Shown here: piece after piece, positions 48,801 through 60,800 of the stretch
How positions within the stretch are numbered: the stretch's first letter is position 1
Layout: every line of letters begins with the position of its first letter
Assembly: GCF_000002985.6 (NCBI RefSeq)
Contig: NC_003283.11
Span: 62,001 to 126,000 of the forward strand
Length of the DNA: 64,000 nucleotides
Reading direction: 5' to 3'
From: Caenorhabditis elegans
Lineage: Eukaryota > Nematoda > Chromadorea > Rhabditida > Rhabditidae
Notes under the pieces: generated by a model
What the model was told of the DNA's origin: nothing
Databases searched by the model: none
Seen by the model: only the letters and a program-made list of their open reading frames with translations
Position numbers and translations under genes: made by a program

Positions 48801-51800
48801 GAAATACACTTTTTAATTTCACGACACTACTTGAATAACCCCATAAGAGTAAATATCTTTTCGGCGAACACTGTAGGTGTTTTGAAAACCGCGAAACACA
48901 TGTTTTCAAGTTATATTTCTGAGTTAAACATTTTCACAATTATATCATTGTTTTTGTTGAATTTTCATAAAAGTGAAAAAAAAAAACCATCCAATGAAAA
49001 ATTTTCTAAAACTTATCGAATTTCAAAAAATCATCAAAATTCCACGTTTTTGAGAAAAAGTCTTGTCAAAACGAATTATTTTCAGTACGAATTCCTCTTC
49101 TTCATGATCGACCGCTTCCGACTGCTCATCGATGACATACCACTTCTCGAAATGTGCTATCTCAAAGATAACGGTTATCTCTGGAATAACGTCAATCAAG
49201 AACTATCTCAAGTGCTTTTCTGCATGTACGGCAAGTACGGAAGAAAGCGGCGAGCTCGAGAAGATCACGAAAACGGCGGGAAATGCGTGGCAACTCCGGA
49301 TGTTTCCAGAAGAATTATGGCAGTAATTCTAGTACAGCCCCTACCACTTTACGATGAGAAGGAGAAGCTGGCACATGATATCTCGGAACTTTTGAATTCT
49401 AAATTCCCGTTTCTTCTGGAAATTTCGGCTGAAAAAAAGAAAAAGCGACTGGAATTTAAGGAATTTCTACAGAAATCTTCCAGCCTTGAAGATGTCAATT
49501 CGTCGCTTCAGCAATGCCGAGACGACGTGGATGACTATATACAATCGCTAGTATGGTACACGATGGCTCTTATCTCATTCCGACAGAATTCATTCAAAGA
49601 TGCTGCCAAATACGCGGAGCTTTATCTCTTGACAGAGGAATCTGCAGTGGACGCGCGACTTCGGGGATCTGTATGGGGAATGTTGGCACATGCTAGTGTT
49701 CATAATTTGTTTCAGGTTGGGTTTTACATTTTTTAAAGGATTCTCATGACAAAAATAGTTAGCAAATTAGAAAAAAATAGTACATTAGAAAAATTGGGTG
49801 TTTTTTTTTTCAGAAAAAAATTCAGTTTTCAAAGTTACCTTTTGCACAAACTTCTAATTTAGTGTTGAGTTATATACTGTTATTAATACTGAATTGAATG
49901 TAACCTTAAACTTACCTTAAAAACGGTTTAAAAAAGTGGAAACATTAAAACCAAAGTGTTGCTATTTTTTGATAATAAAATGTTAAATTGGCCTTCAAAA
50001 AAAATTTCGAAAACCGAAGAAAATCAAGGAAACTTCTTGAAAAACGGGAATAATTTATTTTTGCAAAATTGAAAAAAAAAGTCATGAAAAGTATAGAAAA
50101 TTTTTTTAAAAATTGTTTTCGGTCAAATTTAAATATCAAAAAATTTTCAGTTTGACCCTCACGAAATCTACGAGCAATGGAAATGGCGTATTATGCCATT
50201 CCGAATGGCAGTGGATGCTCAACAAAATGAGCCCGTACCGCACTTTGAGCTCGCCGCTATACTATATCAATTGGCTTCATCGTTAGCAAGATTCTACCGT
50301 ACCCTGCCGAAAGACGACGCCCGTCGGAAGGATTTTGGCGATGTTCAGAAATTGCGTGTCGAGTCACGTCAGCAATTTGATAGATCTCTGGAGTTGACGA
50401 AGATCGGAGAAGACGGATCACAGCCCGAGCATCAATGGCTTTGTTACTTTTTCATTGGAAAACTGGAAGCGAAAAGTTCACAGTGGGATATTCTGAAAGT
50501 TGTTGAAAGCTTCTACGAGGCGGCTTGTGGATGTGAATTAGCAGGATTCTACTATCCACAAAAGGTTCAAACGAAGAAACAGACAAATTTCGAGCCACTG
50601 GAAGTGCATTATCAGGCGTTTTCAGCGGTTTACAAGTACCTTATCAACAATGAACTGCCTTCGTTGAAGATCCTGAGAAAGCTTCACGTTTTGCTGAAAA
50701 TTCTGGATGATGGGCATAAAGTTGTTCGACAGAGCAATTCGTTGTTCAAAGTTAACGTGGAGGTGTATTCGGTTATGGATGAGCTCGTGATGAGCACTTT
50801 AGAGAGGGAAAAGGACGAGGAGGAGGTGAATATTGAAATTAATGCTAAAAACTATTTCTCAGAAGCTACATTCTTGTGTTCGATTTTTTTCAAATTTTTT
50901 TCGAAAAGTTATAATTTTCCCAAAAAAAATAGAAAATTACAGAAAAAAACAACAATTCGAAAAAAAATGTGTCTAAAAGTCGATTAAACGATTTTTCAGA
51001 GAATAAAAAATTTTACAAAATATTTCAAAAAATTCGGAAATCGTTTTCCAAAATCGAAAAAAAATCGATTTTTTCAATTTTTTATACGAAAACACCAAAT
51101 AAATTTTGGGGTTTTTTTTCAAATTACTTCGAAAAACGTTTTTTCTTCAAAAATTCATCCAACAAATTATTCGGAAGCCTAAAATTCCAGAACTCTGTCA
51201 AATTCGACACGGAACTCCGCGAGCAACTCGTCACTGAGCTCAAAGAGATGTGCACACGAGCATTCACACTTGTAACCGACCGCTTCCCCCATATCAAATC
51301 GTTCTACCGACTGGCTCAACTTCATTTCGAAAAAGGAGAATTCGACGAGGCGTCCGAACACATTTTCAAGAACACATTTAAACGAAAAAAACGAGACGAT
51401 GGAATGTTTGATAATTGTGTTGAAATATCGTGTAATGATATTAATAGAAATGGATCATTCGGATTTCATATTGAACGATGCGCGAAACTTGGAGCACAAG
51501 TTGCTCAGAAAACTATGGATTTGTATAATGTGGTCGCCATGTTGAATACTATGATCAATATTATTGCAAAAGATGATGAGTAAGGAATTTTGAAAACCGC
51601 CGTTTTTTTGCCAGAAGTACCAAATATTAAAACTTTTAAAAAAATTTGCAAACTTTTTGATTTCGATCGAATAAGAAAAATGTGTTCTTTAAATCTAATC
51701 CCCGATTTTTGCCGATCTGGCGGAAAAAATCGTTTGCCGGAAAACCGAGTTACAAATTAAAAAAAAGCCCAACTCTCATGTTATTTCGTTGTTAAAGGTA

Positions 51801-54800
51801 CATTTGAAGCCGATAGGTTATCAAAAATCATCGAATCGACTCTAAATGTGCCTTAATTGAATTAACGTAACTGTACGTCCTAAATATGCAATAAATAATA
51901 ATGATAATTCAAAAAAAGATAACCTTTATCAAAATGTATGTGGAATTTTGCAGTGAACACATTGATGCATCGGTGCGGAAAACGTTGGTCAACATATACT
52001 TGACCGCATTGGAGCATATTGTTCAATCGAGGAATGATGGTACGGTATATTATCCAAGCGATAATTATTTTGCATATAAATACGGTTTTGTTAAATACAA
52101 AAAGGGTTTGCACCTTTAAAGAGTACTATAATTTTAAACTCTGTGGAATTTTCATCAATTGAATTTTCATCAATAAGTTTTTATCACGCTTTGTCTAAAG
52201 TTGGATAAAGCGAAAAATATATGTATGAAAAATTCGCGGCAGCGAAAGTCTGAAATAACAGTAATGTTTAAAGGCGCACACCAACTAACAGAGTTTTGTC
52301 GTATCAAGACCGAGTACCGTAAACATCGCAGAATTTCACAAGAAAACATTTTTTTGGATAGATTGGAAAAAATTTCTGAAAACTCTAAAATTGGTGTTTC
52401 GGAATTTACTATTGATGCTACTGTTTAAATGATTTTAAAAACTTCCGGCAAATTGAAAATTTGCCGAAGTTGAACATTTTCGGCAAACCTGCAATTTGCC
52501 GATTTCGCCGAAAATAGATGTGTCGAATTAAAGTTAACGTTTCTGAGCAAGGTTTTACGATTTTTGAGTCAAACCGAAAAAAAACCAGAAAATAAAAGCC
52601 AGAATAGAAATTTCAGACAATTTGTTTCGCTAACAATTTAAATTCCCTTTTGAAATTTCCAGTGTCCACAAGAAGTACACCATCGCCGGCTCCTGGTGAA
52701 GCCACCGCGAAACAACATCACATCAAACAATACCGCGTAAAATCATCGACTCTCCGTTCGGATCTCTGGAGACTATGGCAAACGCTTTCAAAATGCTCGA
52801 AACCCGATGAGCCACTCATCCGACAGATCAAGACGAAGGCTGAGGTGTGCATTGTGCATTGTTTCAAGTCGATCGATGAGCTCCGTGCACGAATGTTGAG
52901 CTCTTCGTCCTCGACGGCAGCGAATAGTGGAGACGGGAAGCGAAGGAATAACACTACGAAACGAAAATTCGACGCTCTTGAAGTGGTTCAGCAGATGCAG
53001 AAGAGCATTTCGGTCGCGCAGAGCTCATCGACACCGCCTCCCAGCTTGACACTTTATGACGTTTGGACGAAGCAATTGGCGAAGGATTTACTGAAAAATG
53101 GTGTGAATTTTTTCTAGAACTTTTCAAGGAAAATTCACTGGAATTTGCTATAAATTACTGAAAGTTTCAATTTTTTTGACTTTTTTCTGAGAAAACCGAA
53201 AAATCTGAAAAAGTAAAAAAAATTATAATTTTTTTTGAAAATTTGAAAGCTGAGAAAATAGAATTGATAAAAACTCAAAAAATCCGAAAAACTAGAAGTT
53301 TCGATTTTTTTTTTCAGAGAAAATCGAAAGTTTGACTTTTCGATTTTTTTTTTCGAGAATTTTGGATTTTTTTCGAAAAAAAAAACCTAAAAAATCACGA
53401 AAATCACAAATTTTCATTTAAAGGAAATCCATAAAATAATCGAGTGCTCTGAAAAGCGAAAAAAAACTTTTAATCCGTTTTTCTGTAGATTTTTTTCGTA
53501 ATTTTTCAAGAAAATTTTGTGAAATATATTTGTAAAATCTTTTAAAAAATTAGATCAAAGTCTAAATTTTATTCCACTTCGAAACAAATTTAAATTTTCA
53601 GTAAAATCAGTAAAAATTAATTTTAAAATTTTTTTTAAACTTGAAAAATTGAAAAAAAATATATTTTTGGGATTTTTTTTCGACAAATTTACTTTTTTTG
53701 TCAAAACAATAAAAGGTTCACAAGAAAATATAAAAATTTAAATTTTGTAATTTTCAGTGTCAAAATTTAAAAACAAATTTTTTACTTGGTGTAAAATGTT
53801 TTTTTTCAGGAACTCCCGGCTCCACTACGACTGCTCCAACTGTTCAAGCTCCAGCGCCGTCTTCTTCCATCCCAAATACCTCCACAAGCATTCCTAAAGC
53901 TCCAAGTGCTCCAGTTCTCTCTGCTGCTCCGCCGAAAATTGTTGCTCCTGCTGCTCCAGCTGCTCCAACTCACTATTCACCAATAAGCAGCGATGACGAT
54001 GAGATTCAGTGCATTGAGCCACCGCCAGCCAAGAAACCGGCTCCGTCAGCTTCTGCTCACAATTTGTCGGCTCTGGGCCATCAAAAACCGGGCCCGACGG
54101 CTCCGAAAGTTACTGCTCCAAAACCAACAACTTCTACGGCTTCATCCCAGGCCGCTTCTACTATGGCTGCTCTTCTAGCGTCAAGCGGCCCGGATAATGT
54201 GTCCAAGTTCATTCTGGCTAACGCGAATTCCGCGGATTCACAGAAGCAGCGACTTGCGCTTCAGCTCTTGGCTCACGCTCAGGCTTCAGCTCCAGCTGCT
54301 CCAACTGCTTCATCAACCAATCAAATAGCCGCCCAGCTCATTCAGGCTCTTCAGGCCGCGAAGGACGCCCAAACTGCCAAGCTGGTGGCCCAGGAGAAAG
54401 CGAAAAAAGAAGCCCAAGAAAAAGCCCGCCGGGAGGCGGAAGCCAAGAAAGAAGCCCAGTTGGCTCAGCTGATGAAGATCGCCGAGGAGAGATCGAAGAA
54501 AGAAGCCGCAGAGAAGAAGGCCAAGGAGGCCCAAAGACTAGCTGCAGCGAAGTTGGCTCAGCAGGCCAATGACCAGGCTCAGATGATACAGTGGCTCAAT
54601 GCGGCTCACTATGCGAGCCCATCTACATCGAATGCGGCGACTTTGAGCGCGAATTTGGCGGCACTGGCATCTTTGGCTGGAAATTCAGGGGCTCAAAGAG
54701 CTGTTGCTGCTCCGCTGCCGAAGCCAGTGACACGGTCGCCGCAAGTTCAGAAGCCGATCAAACCGACGGCGTCTAGGAGCTTTACTTCGGTATGGGCTTT

Positions 54801-56093
54801 TCGATGAAAAATTGAGCATCTCTAAGAAAAAAAACCAATTTTTCAGTAGCCAAAGTACCGTAAAAAGATTTTTTTTAGCGAAAAAATCAGAAATTGTTTT
54901 TTTTTTGACCCAATAAAAGACGATAGTTTAATTTAAAAAAAAATTTTTTTTGGAAAAATTGAAGTTTTTTCAGAGAGAATTTAAAAAAAAAACAAAAATT
55001 TAAGAATACAATTTTTCATCAAAACTAAATTTTTGTTAACTCGGAGATATTTTTTCGAAAAAATTCGATTTTTCTTCTTTTAGAAAGAATAAAATTAATG
55101 AAAAAAATTAAAAGATTTTTTTTTTCAAAAAAAAAGTCTAAAAATGCAAAAAAGGACGGAAATTTAATTTTTGATAAATAAAAAATAATTACATTTTTCT
55201 AAAATTTAATTTCGAAAAAAAAATTTCAGAAAATATCCGATTTTTCTTCTCTTTTTGTTAGAAAAAAAGCCAAAAAAATGCAACATAAATGGACGCTAAT
55301 TTTTTTTGCAAATTTAAGATTTAGCCAAATTTCGACCAATCTCAAATATCTGTAAAGTTCCAGAATTCTCCATCCACGTCATCATCGGCACTCGCCCGGC
55401 CAAGCACTTCAACTCCATCACACCTCAACCACAATATCGCCCGTCCTCAAGCTCAGCGCCCACAGCAACAAGCCCATCTGGTTCAGCGACCACAAGCTCA
55501 TCGTCTATCGGCTCCGGCGATGCAGCAGCGTCCTCAGGCGGCAGCAGCTCGGCAGCCGGAAACTCCGCAGCCATCAGCTGTTCAGGCGACTTTGATGCAC
55601 TTTTTGAACTCGATCAATGATCCTGTGCAGCGAGAGGCTCTTTCGAAACAACTTTTTGTGAGTTAATTAGTGTCTTTTTTTGTTGTAAAGTCTAATTTTT
55701 TCTCGAAAAAACAAATCTCTGACTTCCCGGAAAATTACAAAAAAAATTTTTTGGAAAAAACAAAATTTTTGTTCAAATCGATGAGAAACCAAAATTTTAA
55801 GCTATTTTTCAACAAAAAAACTCGATGGAAATATCGGAAAACCGAGGATTATCGATTTTTTTTGAATAATTTTACTTTGATTTTTTTAAACGTTCAGGAT
55901 AGTTTATCTACTAAAAGGAAGAAAAATAGACGAAATTTCTCAAAAAAAAATTTTTTTGGATTTTTTAAATCGAAAAACAAAAATATCCGATTTTCGAATT
56001 TTTGGAAGAAAATTTTGATTTTTTTGTTGCAACTTTTCGAAAAATCTTTTAAAAAATGTTCACAAATGTTTAAAATTTCAGAGGAACAAGTAA
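42830..56093 (+). CDS. CABIN1/Hir3-like subunit of the HIRA histone chaperone complex, 13 exons
   Basis: Probable nuclear TPR scaffold of the HIRA complex, which deposits histone H3.3 independently of replication. Exons: 42830-42910, 42969-43960, 44999-45487, 46025-46438, 47215-47893, 49086-49715, 50151-50825, 51191-51579, 51954-52039, 52663-53100, 53810-54789, 55364-55657, 56082-56093; 6159 nt, 2052 aa, phases consistent. Residues about 33-80 are acidic. Helical repeats run from about 100 to 1480. The RFPHIKSFYRLAQLHF and GSFGFHIERCAKL segments (residues about 1350-1430) match the conserved C-terminal half of CABIN1. After about 1625 it is Ala/Pro/Gln-rich with a KEAQEKARREAEAKKE helix. The last exon codes only three residues. 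The length is close to human CABIN1. Exon 9 (86 nt) and exon 13 are the least certain. Confidence 0.85.
48461..48843. mobile_element. 383-bp MITE with TAA target duplication in a CABIN1-like intron
   Basis: Begins TGGGGTTAATCAAGTAGTGT, ends ACACTACTTGAATAACCCCA, flanked by TAA on both sides (48458-48460 and 48844-48846). The inverted arms extend for over 130 bp, including AAAAAGTGTATTTCAATACA. The 3-bp TWA duplication suggests a PIF/Harbinger-type origin. The host intron is 47894-49085; upstream at 48120-48295 are GCAGCCGACAT-like repeats. Confidence 0.8.
52085..52325. mobile_element. GGTCTCG-type element, degenerate, in a CABIN1-like intron
   Basis: Arms contain CACCTTTAAAGAGTACTATA (near 52109) and GTTTAAAGGCGCACACC (near 52266), with the right end AAGACCGAGTACCGTA (to 52321). 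A short CGGCAAAT fragment follows at 52441-52508. Both lie in intron 52040-52662. Confidence 0.6.
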
Positions 56094-56462
56094 TGGGGAA
56101 AAGCGAAACGATCTCGGTACTCTATCAAATACGGATTATTTAATTTTTTTCAATTTTTTCAATTTTCTATTATAAATTTTTCTCGATTTTCAAAAATCCT
56201 TATTTTACAGAGATTCATTTTCAGCTAAAAACAAATGGGGCTTTTCAGAGAAATTATTTTTGATTAGAGAGGGAGATAGTGGTGATTGATGGTATGAGGA
56301 GAGATCCCGGTACATACAAAAATGAACAGAGAGGAGGAATTGGGGGTAATAATAAATACACAGCATCAAAAAATTACACAATGTGAGGTGAAGCCCGGTT
56401 GAGAGAGAATTTTACAATTTTTTTCAAAAAATTTTACAAAATTTGGGGTACGGTGAAACCAG
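56094..56462. other. Convergent 3' ends of the CABIN1-like and GTPase genes
   Basis: Only 369 bases separate the two stop codons, so the 3' UTRs must be short or overlap. No canonical AATAAA in the expected place was seen on the plus strand. Confidence 0.55.
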
Positions 56463-59400
56463 TTAGGTGGATGAGGTGGAGGTGGAGGCAGCAGAGGTGA
56501 GTTGTTCGATGCTGAGTGCGTCCAGCTTCTTCTCGATTTTTTCTTTTGGCTTTCCGTTTGGCGGTTTTGGTCCCATCGATTTTTTGCCGTCTGGAAAATT
56601 GGGAAATTTTGAAATTTTAGATTTTTATATTGATATTTTCATTAGTTGTTAAATATTTTTCTTTATTTCGGCAATTTTGTTATGGAGTATTCTGAATCAG
56701 GGGTGGGCGGCAAACGATTTTTTCCAGCAAATTACCGATTTGCCGGAAAAACGGCAATTGCCGAAAATTTTCATCAAATTGTGGTTTTGCACTTTTTTTT
56801 TCTTGAAAATTTCACTTGCCGGAAATTTTCATTTCCAGCAATTTGACAAGTTGCCGGAAATTTTGTTCTTCGGCAAACTGCCAATTTTCCGTTCGCCAAA
56901 CATCAATTTGCCGGAAGCTTCTTCGACAAATCGGCATTTTGCCGGAAATTTTCAATTCCGGCAACTTGCCGATTTGCCGAAAAAATCGACCATGTTTCAT
57001 GCGTTTTCAGATTTAAAAAAAATTGAAATTGACATCAGCAGTTTCAGAACTATTTTCCACATACATTGCTTCTGTCTACCATCCTTCTGTTTGGCTCTCT
57101 GTTGAGCAAGAGATTCTTGTGGTACAACCGAGCTAACTGTTCCGACGGCTTTAGTACGTCCCTCGCGGAATACCATTTTGGTACCCGGACGAATATATTC
57201 GGGCTGACGAATGAATTTGAATTGCACTTTATCACGGTCGCCAGTTCGAAGCACTTCCTGGAATTTTTTTTTTTGGTTTAAAATATTGCATTTTTCCAAA
57301 AGAAAACTAATTTTTTATAGCTAATTGGTAATTCTTTTGAAAAATGTAAATTAAAGAAATTTTCTGGTTTTTTTTTAAATTTTAAATAGGTATTTTATGC
57401 CTTTTTTATTGTTTTTTTTTTTCAAATTTTCGATTTTTTAAAAATATTTCCGGCGTGTTTTGTTTGTAAAAAAGTGTGTTTTTTGGATTTACAGATATTT
57501 TATGATAGGATTTATTTTTAATTTGAAATTATTTTTTTCTTCTGTTGTTTTCCTTGGAAAATTCCAGAAAACATTTAAAAACTTTTTTTATTTCGAAAAA
57601 AAAGCCGTATAACTTTTTTTTCATAAAAGAAAATTATTTTTTAAAAATTCAGAAACATTTTTTTTGGGCAAAACACGAAGAATTCTAAACAATTTTGAGA
57701 AAAAATTTCAAATTTTTAAAAACTTAGAAACTGATTTTTTAAGTCATTTTTCAGACCTATTTCAGTTGTTTTTACAGAAAAATAGTTTTTTAAAAATACC
57801 TTTCCCATGGAAACCAACGTCGCAGTCTGACGAACCGATCCAATATGAAGCATAGCTTGATAATTCGGTTTGATAGTTGTCGGGTGATGAAGTACAAGAA
57901 TTTCCGCTTCAAAAACCATACTCGCCACCGGTTTCACCTTCGGATCCACCAGAACCATTCCTTTTCGCACGTCTTTTTTCGGGATTTTTCTGGAAATTTT
58001 AGATTTTTTTTTCGAAAAAAAATTTTTTGACCGAAAATTTTCACTCAAAAAAGGGGTTTTCGATCATTTTTTGTGAATTTTTAGCAAATAATCACTAGTG
58101 GTTTAATTTATTATTCTAACTTGTTTAAAGACAAGTTTAACGTATTTCTGATGTTTTCTGTATCAAAAAAAAAAAGAACTTTATCGCCTTGTATCAGTTG
58201 CAGTTTCAGATTTAGGCACACATTAAACACCAGAAATACGTTGAATTTGTGTTTGAAATGATATAATTTTCGACTGAATTACTGGTAATCAGGAGCCGAA
58301 AATTCAAAAAAAAAAACAAATTTCAAAAAAACCTTTTGACGAAAATCAAAAAAATTACAGATTTTTTTCGAAAAATTAATTTTTAATATAAAAAATAATA
58401 AAAATGAATAAATTAATTTAAAAATAATAATTTCAGATCAACATTTTTCTAGTTCAAAGAACTTTTTTAACAAAAAGTCTTCTTAATTCAAAAAAAACTG
58501 CTCACTTGAGCGCAAACGATGCAGACTGTCCACACTTGACAATTCCAACAGGCATTCGTTTACGATGAATCGATTTAATCGGAATCGGCATGAAATCACC
58601 GTTGGAAGTTGGTCCAAGAAGGAGAATATCATTGAGACGAATAGTTCCAGAGAGCAGAGTTCCACTGGCAATTGTTCCAACACCGTCGACCCAGTAAATG
58701 TCATCGATCTGAAATTGTATGGGTATGGTACAACTTTTTTCGGGGCTACCTGGAAATGCGCCGGATCATTCTCGTTCAACTGTCGCCGCAGTGGCACAAT
58801 ATTCAGGAATTGACGGAGGAGTGGAAGATTGGTGCCTTCCACATTTGACACTTGGAAGATTGGGCACACTCTGGAAAAATCTCGGGTGATGTGGAGAAAA
58901 ATTTTTTTAATTGGTCTCGGCAGGACAAATGTTTGATAAATGTGATAAGGAGTGCGCCTTTAAAGAGTACTGTAGTATCAAACTTTCATCAGTGCTGAAC
59001 TTCCAACCCTTTTCCATAGTTCTTCGAGAAAACTATGAAAAATCGAGAAAAATTCCAAAATTACAGTAATGTTTAAAGGCGCACACCTTTTCGCATTAAA
59101 AAAAATTTTTCGTGTCGAGACCAAAGACGGTATTTTTGTGCGGAAAACCGTCAATTCACATATGGGTAATATGAAAGGTCTAAAAAAATTTTAAGCTCAA
59201 AAAGTTGATTTCCAGATTTTCGAGAATGCTTTTAAAAAAATCACTTTTTGCTCGGGAAATTGACAGCGGCGTGCACAACATCGTCCATATTTCTGACCAA
59301 AATCGGCAGTTTCTTGGCACTTCTCACAAGCCGCGTAATATTTTTCATCGTCTCCTCGAGAATATTCGCCGGGCACATATCAATCTTGGTGACCACAAGA

Positions 59401-60752
59401 TAGACAGGCACATGGAGTGAAAGAGCCAACGAGAGATGCTCTTTTGTCGTTCCAATAATTCCCATATTGGCTCCGATCATGAGCATCGTGTAGTCCGGCA
59501 TATGGCCTGTCATTCCAAAGATTGTGGTTTTCAGATATTTCTCGTGGCCCGCCAAATCTATGAAAGTGACCAGTTTCGCGCAGTCTGAGCCAATTTGCAC
59601 CCAGTCAAGATTGTGATTATGGGGATCCGGTTTATTGACAATATTTCCGTGCACATCGAATCCGAGAATGTCGTTTCCCACTGAAAGTCAGATTTTGTGT
59701 TGCAATTTTATGAAGCTTTTCGAAATTTACGATCAAAATTTGTTTTTCTTGGTTTTCGTGGTCAAAATGCAATTTTTCAAAAAAATTTCTTGGAATTTTG
59801 TTTTTTTTTCTTGATTTCTCCGAATGAAATTTTTTCGTTTGAAATTGTATTTTTATGCTATTCTTTTTTTCGCACAAGAAAAACAATATTTTGAAAATGG
59901 GTATTACGCAACATATTTCAAGCGAAAAATATCTCGAAGCGAACACTACAGTAGTCCTTTAAATAACTACTGTAGCGTTTGTGTCGATATACGGGCTTGA
60001 TTTTCGAAATGAATTTTAATTTTAATTCATTTCGAAAATCTAGCCCGTAAATCGAGCTACAGTAGTCATTTAAATAATTACGGTAGTGTTCGCATCGAGA
60101 TATTTTGCGCGTCAAGTATATTGTTTGATGCGCATTCTCACATTTCGTCGTTCTCGTAATATTTTCATCACCGAATCTCACCCGAAGAAGTTCTTCCACT
60201 CTCAAATTCGTGCTTATGTCTGAAAAGTTTCGTTCTGGCCGCTCCACGACCGTCATCTAGCGCCGAATGTGTGAGCACACCGAGCAACGTCGATTTTCCG
60301 GCGTCTACATTTCCGACGACAGCGACACGCGCCTCTATAAAATCCTTCTCAGTCGGCGGATCACGAATTATCCAGACTTCGGTGAAAAGACTACCTCCGC
60401 CCGTCTGCTTTCGCCGGATGACTTTCGTGCCGACCGCCGGGATTTTCTCGAGAATTTTCAGCTGCGCGTCGGCCGCCTTGTCCAGATCCTCCTCGCTGAG
60501 TCCGCTTTTCGGATTTTTCGAATTCGAATTAATCGGTGCTCCGAGCTCGACAAGACACTCGCCTTCTCCCTCCATCAATTGCTTCCGCACGTGAATCATG
60601 TACTTTTCGACGTCCTCTGGAGTGGAACGGAGCAGAAATTGAGCGTCAAGTCCACGATCCTGTTGCTCTTTCTCGCTGTCGTCATCGTTGCCGTCGGCGT
60701 ACAACTCACAGAGATTTGTTGCCTTCTTCTGGTTCTCCTGTATTCGATCCAT
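56463..60752 (-). CDS. GTPBP1/GTPBP2-family translational GTPase, 7 exons
   Basis: EF1A/HBS1-related GTPase of the GTPBP1/2 group, cytoplasmic, linked in animals to ribosome rescue and mRNA turnover. Exons in order: 60752-60182, 59680-59245, 58870-58750, 58708-58506, 57989-57800, 57257-57065, 56590-56463. Total 1842 nt, 613 aa, phases consistent. P-loop GNVDAGKS at residues 147-154, switch II DLAGH at 232-236, G4 TKID at 288-291. The domain II/III segment includes [20 protein letters not shown] and [13 protein letters not shown], both diagnostic of the family. The N-terminal 140 residues and the Ser/Thr-rich last 40 are less conserved. The donor after exon 6 is ambiguous (57065, or a weaker site a few codons earlier); I chose GTATGT. 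C. elegans has a gene called cgp-1 in this family, but I am not sure this is it. Confidence 0.9.
56697..56990 (+). mobile_element. CGGCAAAT-type element fragment in a GTPase intron
   Basis: Starts CAGGGGTGGGCGGCAAACG, with CGGCAATTGCCG and TTGCCGGAAATTTTC words in inverted arms, but the central ATGTTCCTACA core is missing. Lies in intron 56591-57064. Confidence 0.65.
58131..58250. repeat. Inverted repeat in a GTPase intron
   Basis: ACAAGTTTAACGTATTTCTG and CAGAAATACGTTGAATTTGT form 25-bp arms with about 70 bases between. Intron 57990-58505. Confidence 0.6.
58913..59122. mobile_element. GGTCTCG-type palindromic element, intact copy, in a GTPase intron
   Basis: GGTCTCGGCAGGACAAATGT at the left, TTTTTCGTGTCGAGACC at the right. 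Inner arms carry GCGCCTTTAAAGAGTACTGT and TTACAGTAATGTTTAAAGGC. About 210 bp, a good reference for this family. Intron 58871-59244. Confidence 0.75.
59895..60140. mobile_element. Palindromic element with ACTACAGTAG arms in GTPase intron 1
   Basis: Nested inverted pairs: ACGCAACATATTTCAAGCGA with its partner near 60110, AACACTACAGTAGTCCTTTA with its partner near 60065, and TTTTCGAAATGAATTTTAAT at the centre. About 245 bp, related to 40131-40438. Intron 59681-60181. Confidence 0.75.
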
Positions 60753-60789
60753 TGTGTTTTGAGATTAAGTTTGATTATTTTTTGAAAAC

Positions 60790-60800
60790 CTGAAAAAAAA
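60790..60800 (-). promoter_or_regulatory. Likely trans-splice acceptor of the GTPase gene
   Basis: Minus strand GGTTTTTTTTCAG lies 37 bases before the ATG at 60752. A cis intron from a 5' UTR exon is the alternative. Confidence 0.5.
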
